Translations under genes and position numbers: made by a program
Notes under the pieces: model-generated
What the model was told of the DNA's origin: nothing
What the model saw: only the letters and a program-made list of their open reading frames with translations
Database searches by the model: none
In this document: positions 35,232 through 43,510 of the stretch, in pieces
Numbering within the stretch: the stretch's first letter is position 1
Layout of the letters: each line of letters starts with the position of its first letter
DNA from: an uncultured Bacteroidia bacterium
GTDB lineage: Bacteria; Bacteroidota; Bacteroidia; Bacteroidales; Prolixibacteraceae
NCBI GenBank assembly: GCA_903907075.1
Contig: CAIVMQ010000119.1
Coordinates: forward strand, 1 to 55,795
Direction: 5' to 3'
Length of the DNA: 55,795 nucleotides

Positions 35232-36767
35232 TTATTTCAAGCTATCGGCCTCGCAAACCACTCTAAACCCGTTATCTATACAATCGGAGTACCACCAGAT
35301 ACTCTTAGGCATTTGTGGATCGGTTGAGAGCCAGGCCTGAGTTTTTGTGAAATCCCTTGCTGCACTTCTTACATCTTTGGCATCGCTCTTAAATGACCCA
35401 CCTCTTATCACATGCTCCTGTCCTGATTCAGGACCTTTGGGATTAATCACCAACCCAGTTCCCGTTTTGTAGGCATTAGGAGAGTAAAAATCGGAACAGA
35501 ATTCTGCAATGTTTCCGGTCATATTTTTTAATCCGAAAGGATTCTCTTTTATAGATCCCGGATCTCTTGTCTTTGAGGAGCTATTCTCCATGTAAACAAT
35601 ATGTGAATTGATATTCGTTGTATCCGGACCAAAGACTTTCTTGAGAATTCCCTTAGAAGTGAATTTTTTTGGATCCCCTTCGAAGAAATAGGGTGTTGTG
35701 GTGTTGCCACGACATGCATATTCCCATTCAGCTTCGGTAGGGAGGCGATACTTTTTGCCTGTTACTTTGGTGAGCCACTCACAATAGGTATTTGCTGCAC
35801 GCCACGACATCGTAATGGCAGGTCTTGTCCCTTTTCCCCAACCCTGATCGGGAGCTCCCCATGGAGGGGTTGGACCAGTAATAGCATCAACTTTTTTATT
35901 CACAAGAACTTGTCCTTCAGTCCTTCCCTGCGATGCTGTTGCCTGGAAGAATGCAAGGTATTCGTTCCATGAGACCTCAATTTTACCCATCCAGAATTTC
36001 GAAACCTTTACTTTTCGAACCGGACCTTCATCGGGTTTACGCAGAGGCTCATTATCCGCACTTCCCATATTAAAGGTCCCTTCAGGAATAGCAACCATAT
36101 CGAATTCAACTGTTGTTCCAGGTATTTTTTCGGTGAAGCTCTCAAATTTTTCAACCTTCGTGGCACTTTGGAACTTTACCAGGCTTGTTGCGGCGTCAAT
36201 CCCAAAATTGGTATCGTGTTCGTGTTTCGCGTTTCTATCGAAGTGACCCACATTTAAATGGCAGTTAATACAATTAGGCTTAAGCTCCTCTTTGGCATTG
36301 ATATATCCAAGATGGGCATTGCTCCCATTTACAGATAGTGTTGCAGGGAAAAGATTTGAATGACATTTAATGCACGACTTCTCGTAGGTGAAACTTTTTG
36401 CATTTTCCAGCAGCCTTTTCGATTCCCAATTTATTTTAGCACTATCTTTAAAAAGATAGCCATAGATATCATTAGCCCCATGTTTTGCTTTGGCAAGGAG
36501 AAAACCCTCTCCCTTGGGGGGTAAGTGACAATCGATACATTGAATGGAGACACCGGTTCTGTTGTTATGATGCGGGGAAAGCTTCCAGCTCTCTTCTGCC
36601 CATGGATGGACATGGCACGACATACAGTAATTATCTGTTGAGGTGTAGGTCGATACCATATTGAAGGTGCTGATAAAGAGCAGAGCTGCAATGGCCCCGA
36701 AGGCCATTATCCAAATCCAGGCTTTCGGTCCATTTTTTGCCTGAAGGAATAAATTTTTGATATTCAT
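35232..36767 (-). CDS. tetraheme NapC/NrfH-like cytochrome c fused to a SUMF1-like domain
   Basis: A 511-aa protein. After one membrane anchor (residues 16-36) come four CxxCH heme motifs: CMSCH (48-52), CIDCH (77-81), CIKCH (132-136) and CINCH (166-170), the NapC/NrfH quinol-dehydrogenase layout. From about residue 220 to the end is a SUMF1/formylglycine-generating-enzyme fold (MVAIPEGTFNMGS, RLPTEAEWEYACRG, GNIAEFCSDFYSP, VIRGGSF, NGFRVVCEA). The FGE active-site cysteine pair is absent (GGSFKSDAKDVRSAARD). A TTG at 36785 is an alternative start. It heads the Gfo/Idh-ThuA run. Confidence 0.88.
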   Translation of the reverse strand: MNIKNLFLQAKNGPKAWIWIMAFGAIAALLFISTFNMVSTYTSTDNYCMSCHVHPWAEESWKLSPHHNNRTGVSIQCIDCHLPPKGEGFLLAKAKHGANDIYGYLFKDSAKINWESKRLLENAKSFTYEKSCIKCHSNLFPATLSVNGSNAHLGYINAKEELKPNCINCHLNVGHFDRNAKHEHDTNFGIDAATSLVKFQSATKVEKFESFTEKIPGTTVEFDMVAIPEGTFNMGSADNEPLRKPDEGPVRKVKVSKFWMGKIEVSWNEYLAFFQATASQGRTEGQVLVNKKVDAITGPTPPWGAPDQGWGKGTRPAITMSWRAANTYCEWLTKVTGKKYRLPTEAEWEYACRGNTTTPYFFEGDPKKFTSKGILKKVFGPDTTNINSHIVYMENSSSKTRDPGSIKENPFGLKNMTGNIAEFCSDFYSPNAYKTGTGLVINPKGPESGQEHVIRGGSFKSDAKDVRSAARDFTKTQAWLSTDPQMPKSIWWYSDCIDNGFRVVCEADSLK

Positions 36768-36910
36768 TGTTATAACTGGATTCAATTCAAAAATACATCC
36801 AACAGTAATTCTGCTACTGTATTCTGCATGTTATGTCTATTGGCTATGATAATTCTAAAATTCAGATCTATTTAATCGACAAAGAACCAAATAATTATGG
36901 TATACTTAAA

Positions 36911-36928
36911 CCGTTCTGATCCGTTCTG
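36911..36928. repeat. tandem CCGTTCTG repeat upstream of the cytochrome-SUMF1 gene
   Basis: CCGTTCTG occurs twice with a 10-bp period (36911-36918 and 36921-36928), about 145 bp before the ATG of the gene that heads the minus-strand run. One-turn spacing on one face of the helix suits a regulator site. Apart from this and a weak -7-like CAAAAATA complement at 36788-36795, I see nothing in 36768-37004. Confidence 0.4.
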
Positions 36929-37004
36929 TAAACATAGGTGTTTTTTTAGTTAGCTCAACAACTGAATTATATGTTTTAAAACAGTAAAAACAAGAAGTGC
37001 CGGA

Positions 37005-39776
37005 TCAATGGGCGAGCAGCCAGTTTTCGGCTGCATCCATCTCAATTTCTAGGGGAACAGATAGTTTAACTGCATTTTCCATCTCCTGTTTTACGATCTC
37101 TTTTACGTGCTCGAGTTCAGATTTTAAGACATCAAAATTTAATTCGTCATGCACCTGAAGGATCATTTTAGATTGGATCCCTTTTGCAGAAAATTGCTTG
37201 TTGATATTGATCATCGCGACCTTAATAATGTCGGCTGCAGATCCTTGGATTGGGGCATTAATAGCATTTCGTTCAGCAAAAGCTCTTACTGCGGCGTTGG
37301 CAGAATTGATATCGGCAAGATATCGTTTTCGCCCCATTATTGTTTCGACATATCCTCTTTCGCGTGCAAGGATGAGTTGAGAATCCATATAATTCTTGAC
37401 CATTGAGAAGTTCGAGAAGTAGTCGTCGATCAGTTGTTTTGCTTCACCGCGTGGGATATTTAGCCGTTGGGAAAGTCCAAAGGCTGAGATGCCATAAAGA
37501 ATTCCAAAATTTGCGGTTTTTGCTTTGCGGCGCATATCGGAAGTAACCTCTGTAATGGGGACTCCGAAAATCTTAGAGGCAGTAGCGGCATGGATATCTT
37601 CGCCATTGCGAAAGGCCTCTGTCATTACTTTATCTCCCGATACGGCCGCCATAATGCGGAGTTCGATTTGTGAATAGTCGGCAGATAGAAACAGATGGTT
37701 CTGATCACTAGGGATAAATGCCTTACGGATTTCGCGACCACTCTCATCACGGATAGGGATATTTTGGAGATTCGGATTGGTAGAACTTAGTCTCCCTGTA
37801 GCTGCAATAGTCTGATTAAATGAGGTATGCAATTTTCCGGTTACTGGGTTTATTAGTTTTGGGAGTGCATCGACATAGGTAGACAGGAGTTTTTTTAATC
37901 CCCTATGCTCCAGGATTTTATTAATGATTGGATGCTTGTCTTGTAGATTGACCAAGATCTCTTCACCTGTCGAGTATTGTTTTGTCTTGGTTTTTTTAGC
38001 CTTAGGATCGAGGAGTAGTTTTTCAAAAAGAATATATCCCAATTGTTTTGGGGATGAGATATTAAAATGTTCACCCGCCAATTCTATAATGCTATTTTCA
38101 AGTTCAAGAATTTGTTCACGTAAGATCACGGCATAATCTTCGAGTACTTTAGGATCAATCTTTAAACCTGAAATCTCCATTTGAACGAGTACTTTTAAGA
38201 GCGGCATTTCAACCTGAGTAAATAGATTCTTTACATTAGCTTTTACTAACTCCTGATCGAGCAATTCTTTGAGCTGAAACGTGATATCTGCATCTTCGCA
38301 TGCATATTCTTTGATCTGCTCCAGATCTACTTGGCGCATGGTGAGTTGGTTTTTACCTCGTTTGCCAATCAGTTCTTCGGTGGCGACTTTTTTATAACCC
38401 AGATAAATTTCACTCAGGTAATCGAGGTTGTGTCGTAAATCAGGTTGAACCAGATAGTGGGCAACCATGGTATCAAAATATTCCCCCTTGATCTCAATAT
38501 CGTAACGCGAAAGCATAAGGATGTCGAACTTAAGGTTTTGTCCAATTTTTAAAATTGATTTGTTGGCAAAAACGGCTTTAAACTCCTGAATAAGCGTTAA
38601 AGCCTTTTTTGCATCAGCAGAAATCGGCACATAATAGGCTTCACCTGCTTTGAAAGAGAATGACAACCCAACAATTTGATCGGAGTGGGTATCAAGACCG
38701 GTAGTCTCTGTATCAAAACAGAAAGCTTCTTGTTCACTTAATTTGGTAATTAGGGCAGTCACTTTCTCTGCTGTATCAGCTAATTGGTAGTTGTGTGATG
38801 TTGATCTGATATCAGAGTGTGATCCCTGCGTCTCTGTTTGAGTTTGCTCCCCCATATTGAATAAGGTACCCTGCTCAAATGCAGGTGTAGGTTCAGGAGT
38901 TTTTTGTGCAGATGGGAGAATTCTTTCTGCCAGAGTACGAAATTCAAGGTCTAGGAAGATCTCGCGCAGCTTGGTAAAGTCGGGCTGAGAGAGGAGGAGC
39001 TCCTGCTGATTGAATTCAACTGGTACATCGAGAATTATTTCGGCTAATTTACGAGACATCCGCACTTGCGCTTCAAATTGCTCCAGGCTCTCTTTTTGCT
39101 TCCCTTTTAACTTATCGATATTCTGATAGACTCCCTCAACACTTCCGAATTCGCCAACCAATTTCATAGCTGTCTTAGGGCCTATTCCTGGACAGCCGGG
39201 TATATTATCGGCAGAGTCACCCATAAGGCCCAGAACATCGATGACCTGCAACGGGTTTTGAATCTGAAAATTTTCACAAACCTGCTCAACGCCAAGAATC
39301 TCCATCTCATTGCCGAGTCGTTTAGGCTTGTACATAAAGATGTTCTTCGATACCAGCTGGGCATAATCCTTGTCGGGAGTTACCATATAAACCTGAAACC
39401 CATCACGCTCGGCCGTTTTTGCGATTGTCCCAATTACATCATCTGCCTCAAAACCTGCTTTTTCGAGGATTGGGATATGGTATGCGCTGATAATATCCCG
39501 AATATAAGGGATAGATTTACGTATATCTTCGGGCATCTCATCGCGATGAGCCTTATATTCCGGGAACATATCGTGCCTAAAGGTAGGCCCTTTCATATCA
39601 AAGGCGATAGCAATATGGGTAGGGTTTTCATTTTTAAGGAGTTGTTCAAGGGTATTTACGAACCCCAACATCGTTGAGGTATTCAGCCCTTTCGAATTGA
39701 CGCGAGGGGCATTAATAAAGGCGAAATAGGAGCGATAAATTAATGCATACGCATCAAGAAGGAACAATCTGTTCAT
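37005..39776 (-). CDS. polA: DNA polymerase I
   Basis: Repair and Okazaki-fragment polymerase, 923 aa, with all three activities visible: N-terminal 5'-3' exonuclease (LFLLDAYALIYRSYFAF, HIAIAFDMKGPTFR, GLMGDSADNIPGCPGIGPKTA), a 3'-5' exonuclease with the catalytic DTETTGLD (unlike many bacteria that lost it), and the polymerase domain (LFLSADYSQIELRIMA, RRKAKTANFGILYGISAFGL, QVHDELNFDV). It starts at the ATG of MNRLFLLDAY and is transcribed alone. Plus-strand G exceeds C here although the gene is on minus, in line with leading-strand skew. Confidence 0.98.
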   Translation of the reverse strand: MNRLFLLDAYALIYRSYFAFINAPRVNSKGLNTSTMLGFVNTLEQLLKNENPTHIAIAFDMKGPTFRHDMFPEYKAHRDEMPEDIRKSIPYIRDIISAYHIPILEKAGFEADDVIGTIAKTAERDGFQVYMVTPDKDYAQLVSKNIFMYKPKRLGNEMEILGVEQVCENFQIQNPLQVIDVLGLMGDSADNIPGCPGIGPKTAMKLVGEFGSVEGVYQNIDKLKGKQKESLEQFEAQVRMSRKLAEIILDVPVEFNQQELLLSQPDFTKLREIFLDLEFRTLAERILPSAQKTPEPTPAFEQGTLFNMGEQTQTETQGSHSDIRSTSHNYQLADTAEKVTALITKLSEQEAFCFDTETTGLDTHSDQIVGLSFSFKAGEAYYVPISADAKKALTLIQEFKAVFANKSILKIGQNLKFDILMLSRYDIEIKGEYFDTMVAHYLVQPDLRHNLDYLSEIYLGYKKVATEELIGKRGKNQLTMRQVDLEQIKEYACEDADITFQLKELLDQELVKANVKNLFTQVEMPLLKVLVQMEISGLKIDPKVLEDYAVILREQILELENSIIELAGEHFNISSPKQLGYILFEKLLLDPKAKKTKTKQYSTGEEILVNLQDKHPIINKILEHRGLKKLLSTYVDALPKLINPVTGKLHTSFNQTIAATGRLSSTNPNLQNIPIRDESGREIRKAFIPSDQNHLFLSADYSQIELRIMAAVSGDKVMTEAFRNGEDIHAATASKIFGVPITEVTSDMRRKAKTANFGILYGISAFGLSQRLNIPRGEAKQLIDDYFSNFSMVKNYMDSQLILARERGYVETIMGRKRYLADINSANAAVRAFAERNAINAPIQGSAADIIKVAMININKQFSAKGIQSKMILQVHDELNFDVLKSELEHVKEIVKQEMENAVKLSVPLEIEMDAAENWLLAH

Positions 39777-40238
39777 CGTGAGAAATTAATTAAGAAAGAA
39801 TCAAAACTACGTAAATTTGGATAAAAAAAATCAACATTAGGCTCGGATTCAAAACTATTCCGGACAACCGATCTTCGAAATTGAGATACGGTGAATTTTA
39901 GCACTTATTTGGAGTCTTTTTTTGAGGCCAAATTTTTAAGATTAAAAAAACCATAGTTAAAAGAAATATAGCTACTTGAGCCAAGTAAAAGTGAATTTTT
40001 TTCTCTAAAACAGGGGGATTCTTCGAGGTCGAATATCAAAGTGAATTTTAGATTTATGAAGGGTTTTTTTCATTTATTTATGTCAATAGATTACTTCTGG
40101 CTCTTAAAATAAACGGAGTATTTGATTTCTTCATTCACATTATAAGCGATTGAATGGATATTTGCAATTTAATGAAGTAAAATTAATGGTTAACTTTGGC
40201 CGATTATTGATAAATCTTAAGAACCAAGTTTTAAAATT
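39777..40238. other. 462-bp intergenic region between divergent polA and ispB genes
   Basis: No open frame of note. It carries outward promoters: minus-strand TAGTTTTG (39802-39809) before polA and plus-strand TAACTTTG (40191-40198) before the prenyl synthase. GTGAATTTT recurs at 39891, 39991 and 40041, and the first and last copies sit within a degenerate unit of about 30 bp that starts CTTCGA (39873-39901 and 40021-40051). Confidence 0.5.
40191..40198 (+). promoter_or_regulatory. candidate -7 box of the polyprenyl synthase gene
   Basis: TAACTTTG matches TAnnTTTG and lies 41 bp before the ATG. The nearest TTTG upstream is about 26 bp away, longer than usual, so only the -7 element is convincing. 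Confidence 0.4.
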
Positions 40239-41213
40239 ATGCCCTCTAAAGATCTGATAATTGCCCCTATTCAGCAGGAGCTAATTAACTTTGAGCCGTT
40301 TTTTCAAAAAGCGACTAAGAGTGATTTACCTCTGTTGAGTAATATTATCAATTATATCTTGCGGCGTAAGGGTAAACAGATGCGGCCAATGCTGGTTTTT
40401 TTAACGGCTAAATTAAATGGTACGTTCAATGAGCGTACCTACCATGCTGCCTTAACAATTGAATTACTTCATACCGCTACACTTGTTCATGACGATGTGG
40501 TTGACGATTCTTATCAACGACGAGGGTTTTTCTCAATTAATGCGGTATGGAAGAATAAAATTGCTGTTTTGGTTGGAGATTTTATTTTAGCCAAAGGTTT
40601 ATTATGGTCGATTGATCATGGGGATTACGATATCTTAGGTCATATTAGTACTGCGGTAAAGGATATGAGTGAGGGTGAGATATTACAAATTGAGAAAGCC
40701 AGAAAGTTAGATATTACCGAAGCTGTATATTTTGAGATTATTCGTAAAAAGACCGCTTCGTTACTTGCCACAAGTGCCGCTGTTGGGACTTGTTCGGTTA
40801 CAACAGATATTGAAATCATTGAACGGATGAGGCTTTTTGGAGAATATGCTGGTATGGCTTTTCAGATTAAGGATGATCTTTTTGATTATCAAAAATCGAA
40901 TCTGCTGGGTAAGCCAACAGGAAATGATCTCCATGAGAAAAAAATTACCCTTCCCCTGATTCATGCGCTGAATCAAAGTGGATGCAAAGAAAATTCACGA
41001 ATTCTTAAGATCGTTCGCAAACGGACTAAATCGACCGCTGATATTCGCGAGGTTGGTGATTTTGTGGAGTCGAAAGGTGGGTTTAAATATGCGGAAGGGG
41101 TGATGTTTGAATATGTTGAAAAAGCCATTAGTCAGCTTTCGGAATATCCTGAATCAGAAGTCAAGAGCGCATTAATTGGATATGTTAAGTATATCTCTTC
41201 CAGAGTAAGTTAA
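40239..41213 (+). CDS. polyprenyl diphosphate synthase (IspB-type)
   Basis: Long-chain trans-prenyltransferase, 324 aa, that builds the isoprenoid tail of quinones (menaquinone in this group). It has GKQMRPML, the first Asp-rich motif LVHDDVVDDS (DDxxD), KKTASLLATSAAVG and the second motif IKDDLFDY (DDxxD). Chain length cannot be set from sequence by eye. It ends one base before the convergent deoC stop. The symbol ispB is plausible, but octaprenyl specificity is not proven. Confidence 0.9.
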   Translation: MPSKDLIIAPIQQELINFEPFFQKATKSDLPLLSNIINYILRRKGKQMRPMLVFLTAKLNGTFNERTYHAALTIELLHTATLVHDDVVDDSYQRRGFFSINAVWKNKIAVLVGDFILAKGLLWSIDHGDYDILGHISTAVKDMSEGEILQIEKARKLDITEAVYFEIIRKKTASLLATSAAVGTCSVTTDIEIIERMRLFGEYAGMAFQIKDDLFDYQKSNLLGKPTGNDLHEKKITLPLIHALNQSGCKENSRILKIVRKRTKSTADIREVGDFVESKGGFKYAEGVMFEYVEKAISQLSEYPESEVKSALIGYVKYISSRVS

Positions 41214-42080
41214 TTAAAAGTAGATTTCTCTATTTCCTGTTAGAACAGAAATCAGATTATTTGCCAGTCGGCTAGCCCCAATTCTAAAGAGTTTGCTATT
41301 TAGCCATTCATCGCCTAAGACCTCCTTAACGATAGCTATATATACCAATGCATCAGCAGGCTCTGCGATTCCGCCAGCAGCTTTAAATCCTATTTTATGG
41401 TTTGTTTTATCGAAATAGGCTTTGATGGCGCAGCACATTACCCATGCAGCTTCGGGCGTGGCTGCCGGATCTAATTTTCCTGTTGAGGTTTTGATAAAGT
41501 CGGCGCCTCCTTCCATCGCGAGTAACGATCCTTGCCAAATATTGGAATAGCTCTTTAAGGCACCTGTTTCAAGAATTACTTTGAGATGTGCCTGATCACA
41601 AGCACCTTTTAGTGTCGAGATCTCATTTAACACTGATTTGTAATCTTGCGAAAGAAATGCCCCCAGGTTAAGCACTATATCAATCTCATCTGCTCCATTA
41701 GCTACTGCCATCATAGTCTCCAGAACTTTAACATCAAGAAAGGTTTGAGAGGATGGAAATCCTCCTGAGACAGATGCCAGTTTAACGCCAGGTGTAATAA
41801 GGGATTTCTTTACCGATTCAACAAGAGCAGGATATACGCATATTGCAGCAACATTAGGTAAATCAGGATAGTTTTCTGAAAACAGGGATACTTTGGTGGC
41901 TATTTTCTCCCCTTGCTCAAAAGTGTCTGTTGAATTTAGCGTAGTCAGATCGATGCACGAGAGAGCGAGTTCATACCACGTGCGATGTGAAAGCTCCTTG
42001 GATTTAAGGTTGATTTCTGATACTGCCTTCTCAATATCACTATCGTTAAAATCGGCAATTATCTCTGCTGATAATTTCAT
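41214..42080 (-). CDS. deoC: deoxyribose-phosphate aldolase
   Basis: Cleaves 2-deoxyribose 5-phosphate to glyceraldehyde 3-phosphate and acetaldehyde. The 288-aa TIM barrel shows VAAICVYPALVE, DEIDIVLNLGAF, the strand LKVILETGAL, and the Schiff-base lysine in GGADFIKTSTGK, followed by KAAGGIAEPADALVYI. This longer form is typical of Bacteroidota. It lies downstream of dtd and the MazG-like gene in the same direction (54 bp gap), and convergent with the prenyl synthase without overlap. Confidence 0.95.
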   Translation of the reverse strand: MKLSAEIIADFNDSDIEKAVSEINLKSKELSHRTWYELALSCIDLTTLNSTDTFEQGEKIATKVSLFSENYPDLPNVAAICVYPALVESVKKSLITPGVKLASVSGGFPSSQTFLDVKVLETMMAVANGADEIDIVLNLGAFLSQDYKSVLNEISTLKGACDQAHLKVILETGALKSYSNIWQGSLLAMEGGADFIKTSTGKLDPAATPEAAWVMCCAIKAYFDKTNHKIGFKAAGGIAEPADALVYIAIVKEVLGDEWLNSKLFRIGASRLANNLISVLTGNREIYF

Positions 42081-42134
42081 TTTTCTCTTTTTATCAAGTA
42101 AATTATTTTAGCTATTAGATTCAATAGCATTGAA

Positions 42135-42482
42135 TTATTTTGTGCCCGATAATTTATCATTATTCAAATGCCGAGACTGGTCACGGGCAGTTTTTTTCTC
42201 CATATTTCGTGCAAAAGCATCTGTTAGATCAGTACCAGTTTGGTTAGCAAGGCAAATCAGCACCCACAGGACATCGGCCAGTTCGTCAGCCAGGGTCTTG
42301 TCACTCTCCCCCTTTTTAAACGATTGATCGCCATATTTTCTAGCCATTACCCGTGCAACCTCTCCAACCTCTTCGGTTAGAATCGCCATATTGGTTAACT
42401 CACTGAAATAGCGTACACCATATTTTTTAATCCAGTCATCTACTGTTTTCTGAGCATCTCTAATGGTCATGTCATCAATCAT
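42135..42482 (-). CDS. MazG-like nucleotide pyrophosphohydrolase
   Basis: A 115-aa all-alpha NTP-PPase. Metal-binding residues appear in the helix pair: ILTEEVGEVARVMAR (EExxE) and LADELADVLWVLICLA (ExxD). Such enzymes hydrolyse non-canonical or surplus NTPs to NMP and pyrophosphate; substrate preference is unknown. Its start overlaps the dtd stop by four bases (ATGA type), so they are translationally coupled. Confidence 0.87.
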   Translation of the reverse strand: MIDDMTIRDAQKTVDDWIKKYGVRYFSELTNMAILTEEVGEVARVMARKYGDQSFKKGESDKTLADELADVLWVLICLANQTGTDLTDAFARNMEKKTARDQSRHLNNDKLSGTK

Positions 42483-42934
42483 AATTCTTTATTTTTTGAA
42501 TCTATAATTAGTGTTACTGGCCCATCATTGATTAACTGAACCACCATATGCGCGCCAAATTCTCCTGTTTGGACTTGTTTGCCTAAACTTTCGGATAAGT
42601 ATTCTACAAATCTGTTATACAAGGGTATTGCGAGTTGAGGCCCAGCTGCGCCAATATAGGAGGGGCGGTTTCCCTTCTTTGTCTTTGCATGAAGGGTGAA
42701 TTGGCTAACGACAAGAATCTCTCCGTTTATCTCTTTTACCGATAGGTTCATCACGCCCTGTTCATCATTAAAAATTCGCAACTGAACGATTTTTTTCACA
42801 ATCCAATCCAGATCTTCCTGTGAGTCCTCAGCCTCGAATCCAACAAGGGTAAGCAGCCCCTGATGAATAGCCGATTTTATGACTCCGTCAATAGTTACAG
42901 AAGCTTCTGAAACGCGCTGAATAACAATTCGCAT
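42479..42934 (-). CDS. dtd: D-aminoacyl-tRNA deacylase
   Basis: Removes D-amino acids (and glycine mischarged on tRNA-Ala) from tRNAs. The 151-aa protein has the DTD hallmarks MRIVIQRVSEASVTIDG, LVVSQFTLHAKTKKGNRPSY and the cross-subunit Gly-cisPro motif in NDGPVTLIID. A minus-strand TATTTTTG (42958-42951) before the ATG fits a -7 box. Cotranscribed with the MazG-like gene and perhaps deoC. Confidence 0.95.
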   Translation of the reverse strand: MRIVIQRVSEASVTIDGVIKSAIHQGLLTLVGFEAEDSQEDLDWIVKKIVQLRIFNDEQGVMNLSVKEINGEILVVSQFTLHAKTKKGNRPSYIGAAGPQLAIPLYNRFVEYLSESLGKQVQTGEFGAHMVVQLINDGPVTLIIDSKNKEL

Positions 42935-42980
42935 AACTTAAATTTGAAACCAAAAATAGTAAAATTAGCAGGTGTTTTGT

Positions 42981-43424
42981 TTACATGACCATTTTCATTA
43001 GCCCAACCACGACTAAATATCTGGCAATTTTTCCGAGTGCCATAAAAAGAATGGTAAAGAATGGTGAGATCCGGAAGAATCCCAAGCCAAGGATAACCAC
43101 ATCACCTATAATTGGGACAAATGACAGCGAAGCCGCCAGCGATCCATACCGGTTTAGCCGAGGAAGGATGGCATGTATCTTTTCCTGTTTTACCTTTCCG
43201 TATTTTTCAATCCATTCAACTTTACCCAGATACCCCAGGTAATAAATCGATATTCCTCCAAGTGTATTTCCCGCTGTTGCCACAACAAGAGAGCTGGTCA
43301 CATCGAATCCCGAATAGATCAATAGGGAGAGTACCGATTCGGAATTAAAGGGGAAGATTGAGCCTGACAGAAAGCCAGCGAGAAAAAGTCCAATAAATCC
43401 GTAGTGGTAAAAGAAATCGATCAT
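42981..43424 (-). CDS. DedA/YqaA-like membrane protein
   Basis: A 147-aa inner-membrane protein of the VTT/SNARE-associated (DedA-type) group, with hydrophobic segments near residues 8-28, 35-60, 90-115 and 120-145. The motif region GNTLGGISIYYLGYLG and the FVPIIGDVVILGLGFFRISP segment with its conserved Pro resemble E. coli YqaA. DedA relatives are thought to flip lipids such as undecaprenyl phosphate or phosphatidylethanolamine; no direct evidence here. It precedes dtd by 47 bp. Confidence 0.85.
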   Translation of the reverse strand: MIDFFYHYGFIGLFLAGFLSGSIFPFNSESVLSLLIYSGFDVTSSLVVATAGNTLGGISIYYLGYLGKVEWIEKYGKVKQEKIHAILPRLNRYGSLAASLSFVPIIGDVVILGLGFFRISPFFTILFMALGKIARYLVVVGLMKMVM

Positions 43425-43453
43425 ATTAGGGGCAAAGTTAATTGCTTAAAGTC

Positions 43454-43488
43454 AAAAAATAAGGGAAGCAGATTATACTGCTTCCCTT
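43454..43488 (-). terminator. intrinsic terminator of the hexokinase gene
   Basis: AAGGGAAGCAG (43461-43471) pairs perfectly with CTGCTTCCCTT (43478-43488) around a 6-nt loop. On the minus strand it is followed by ATTTTTTG, so it ends the hexokinase transcript 23 bases after its stop. Confidence 0.82.
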
Positions 43489-43510
43489 TAAGAATTTATA
43501 TGACAGTAAA

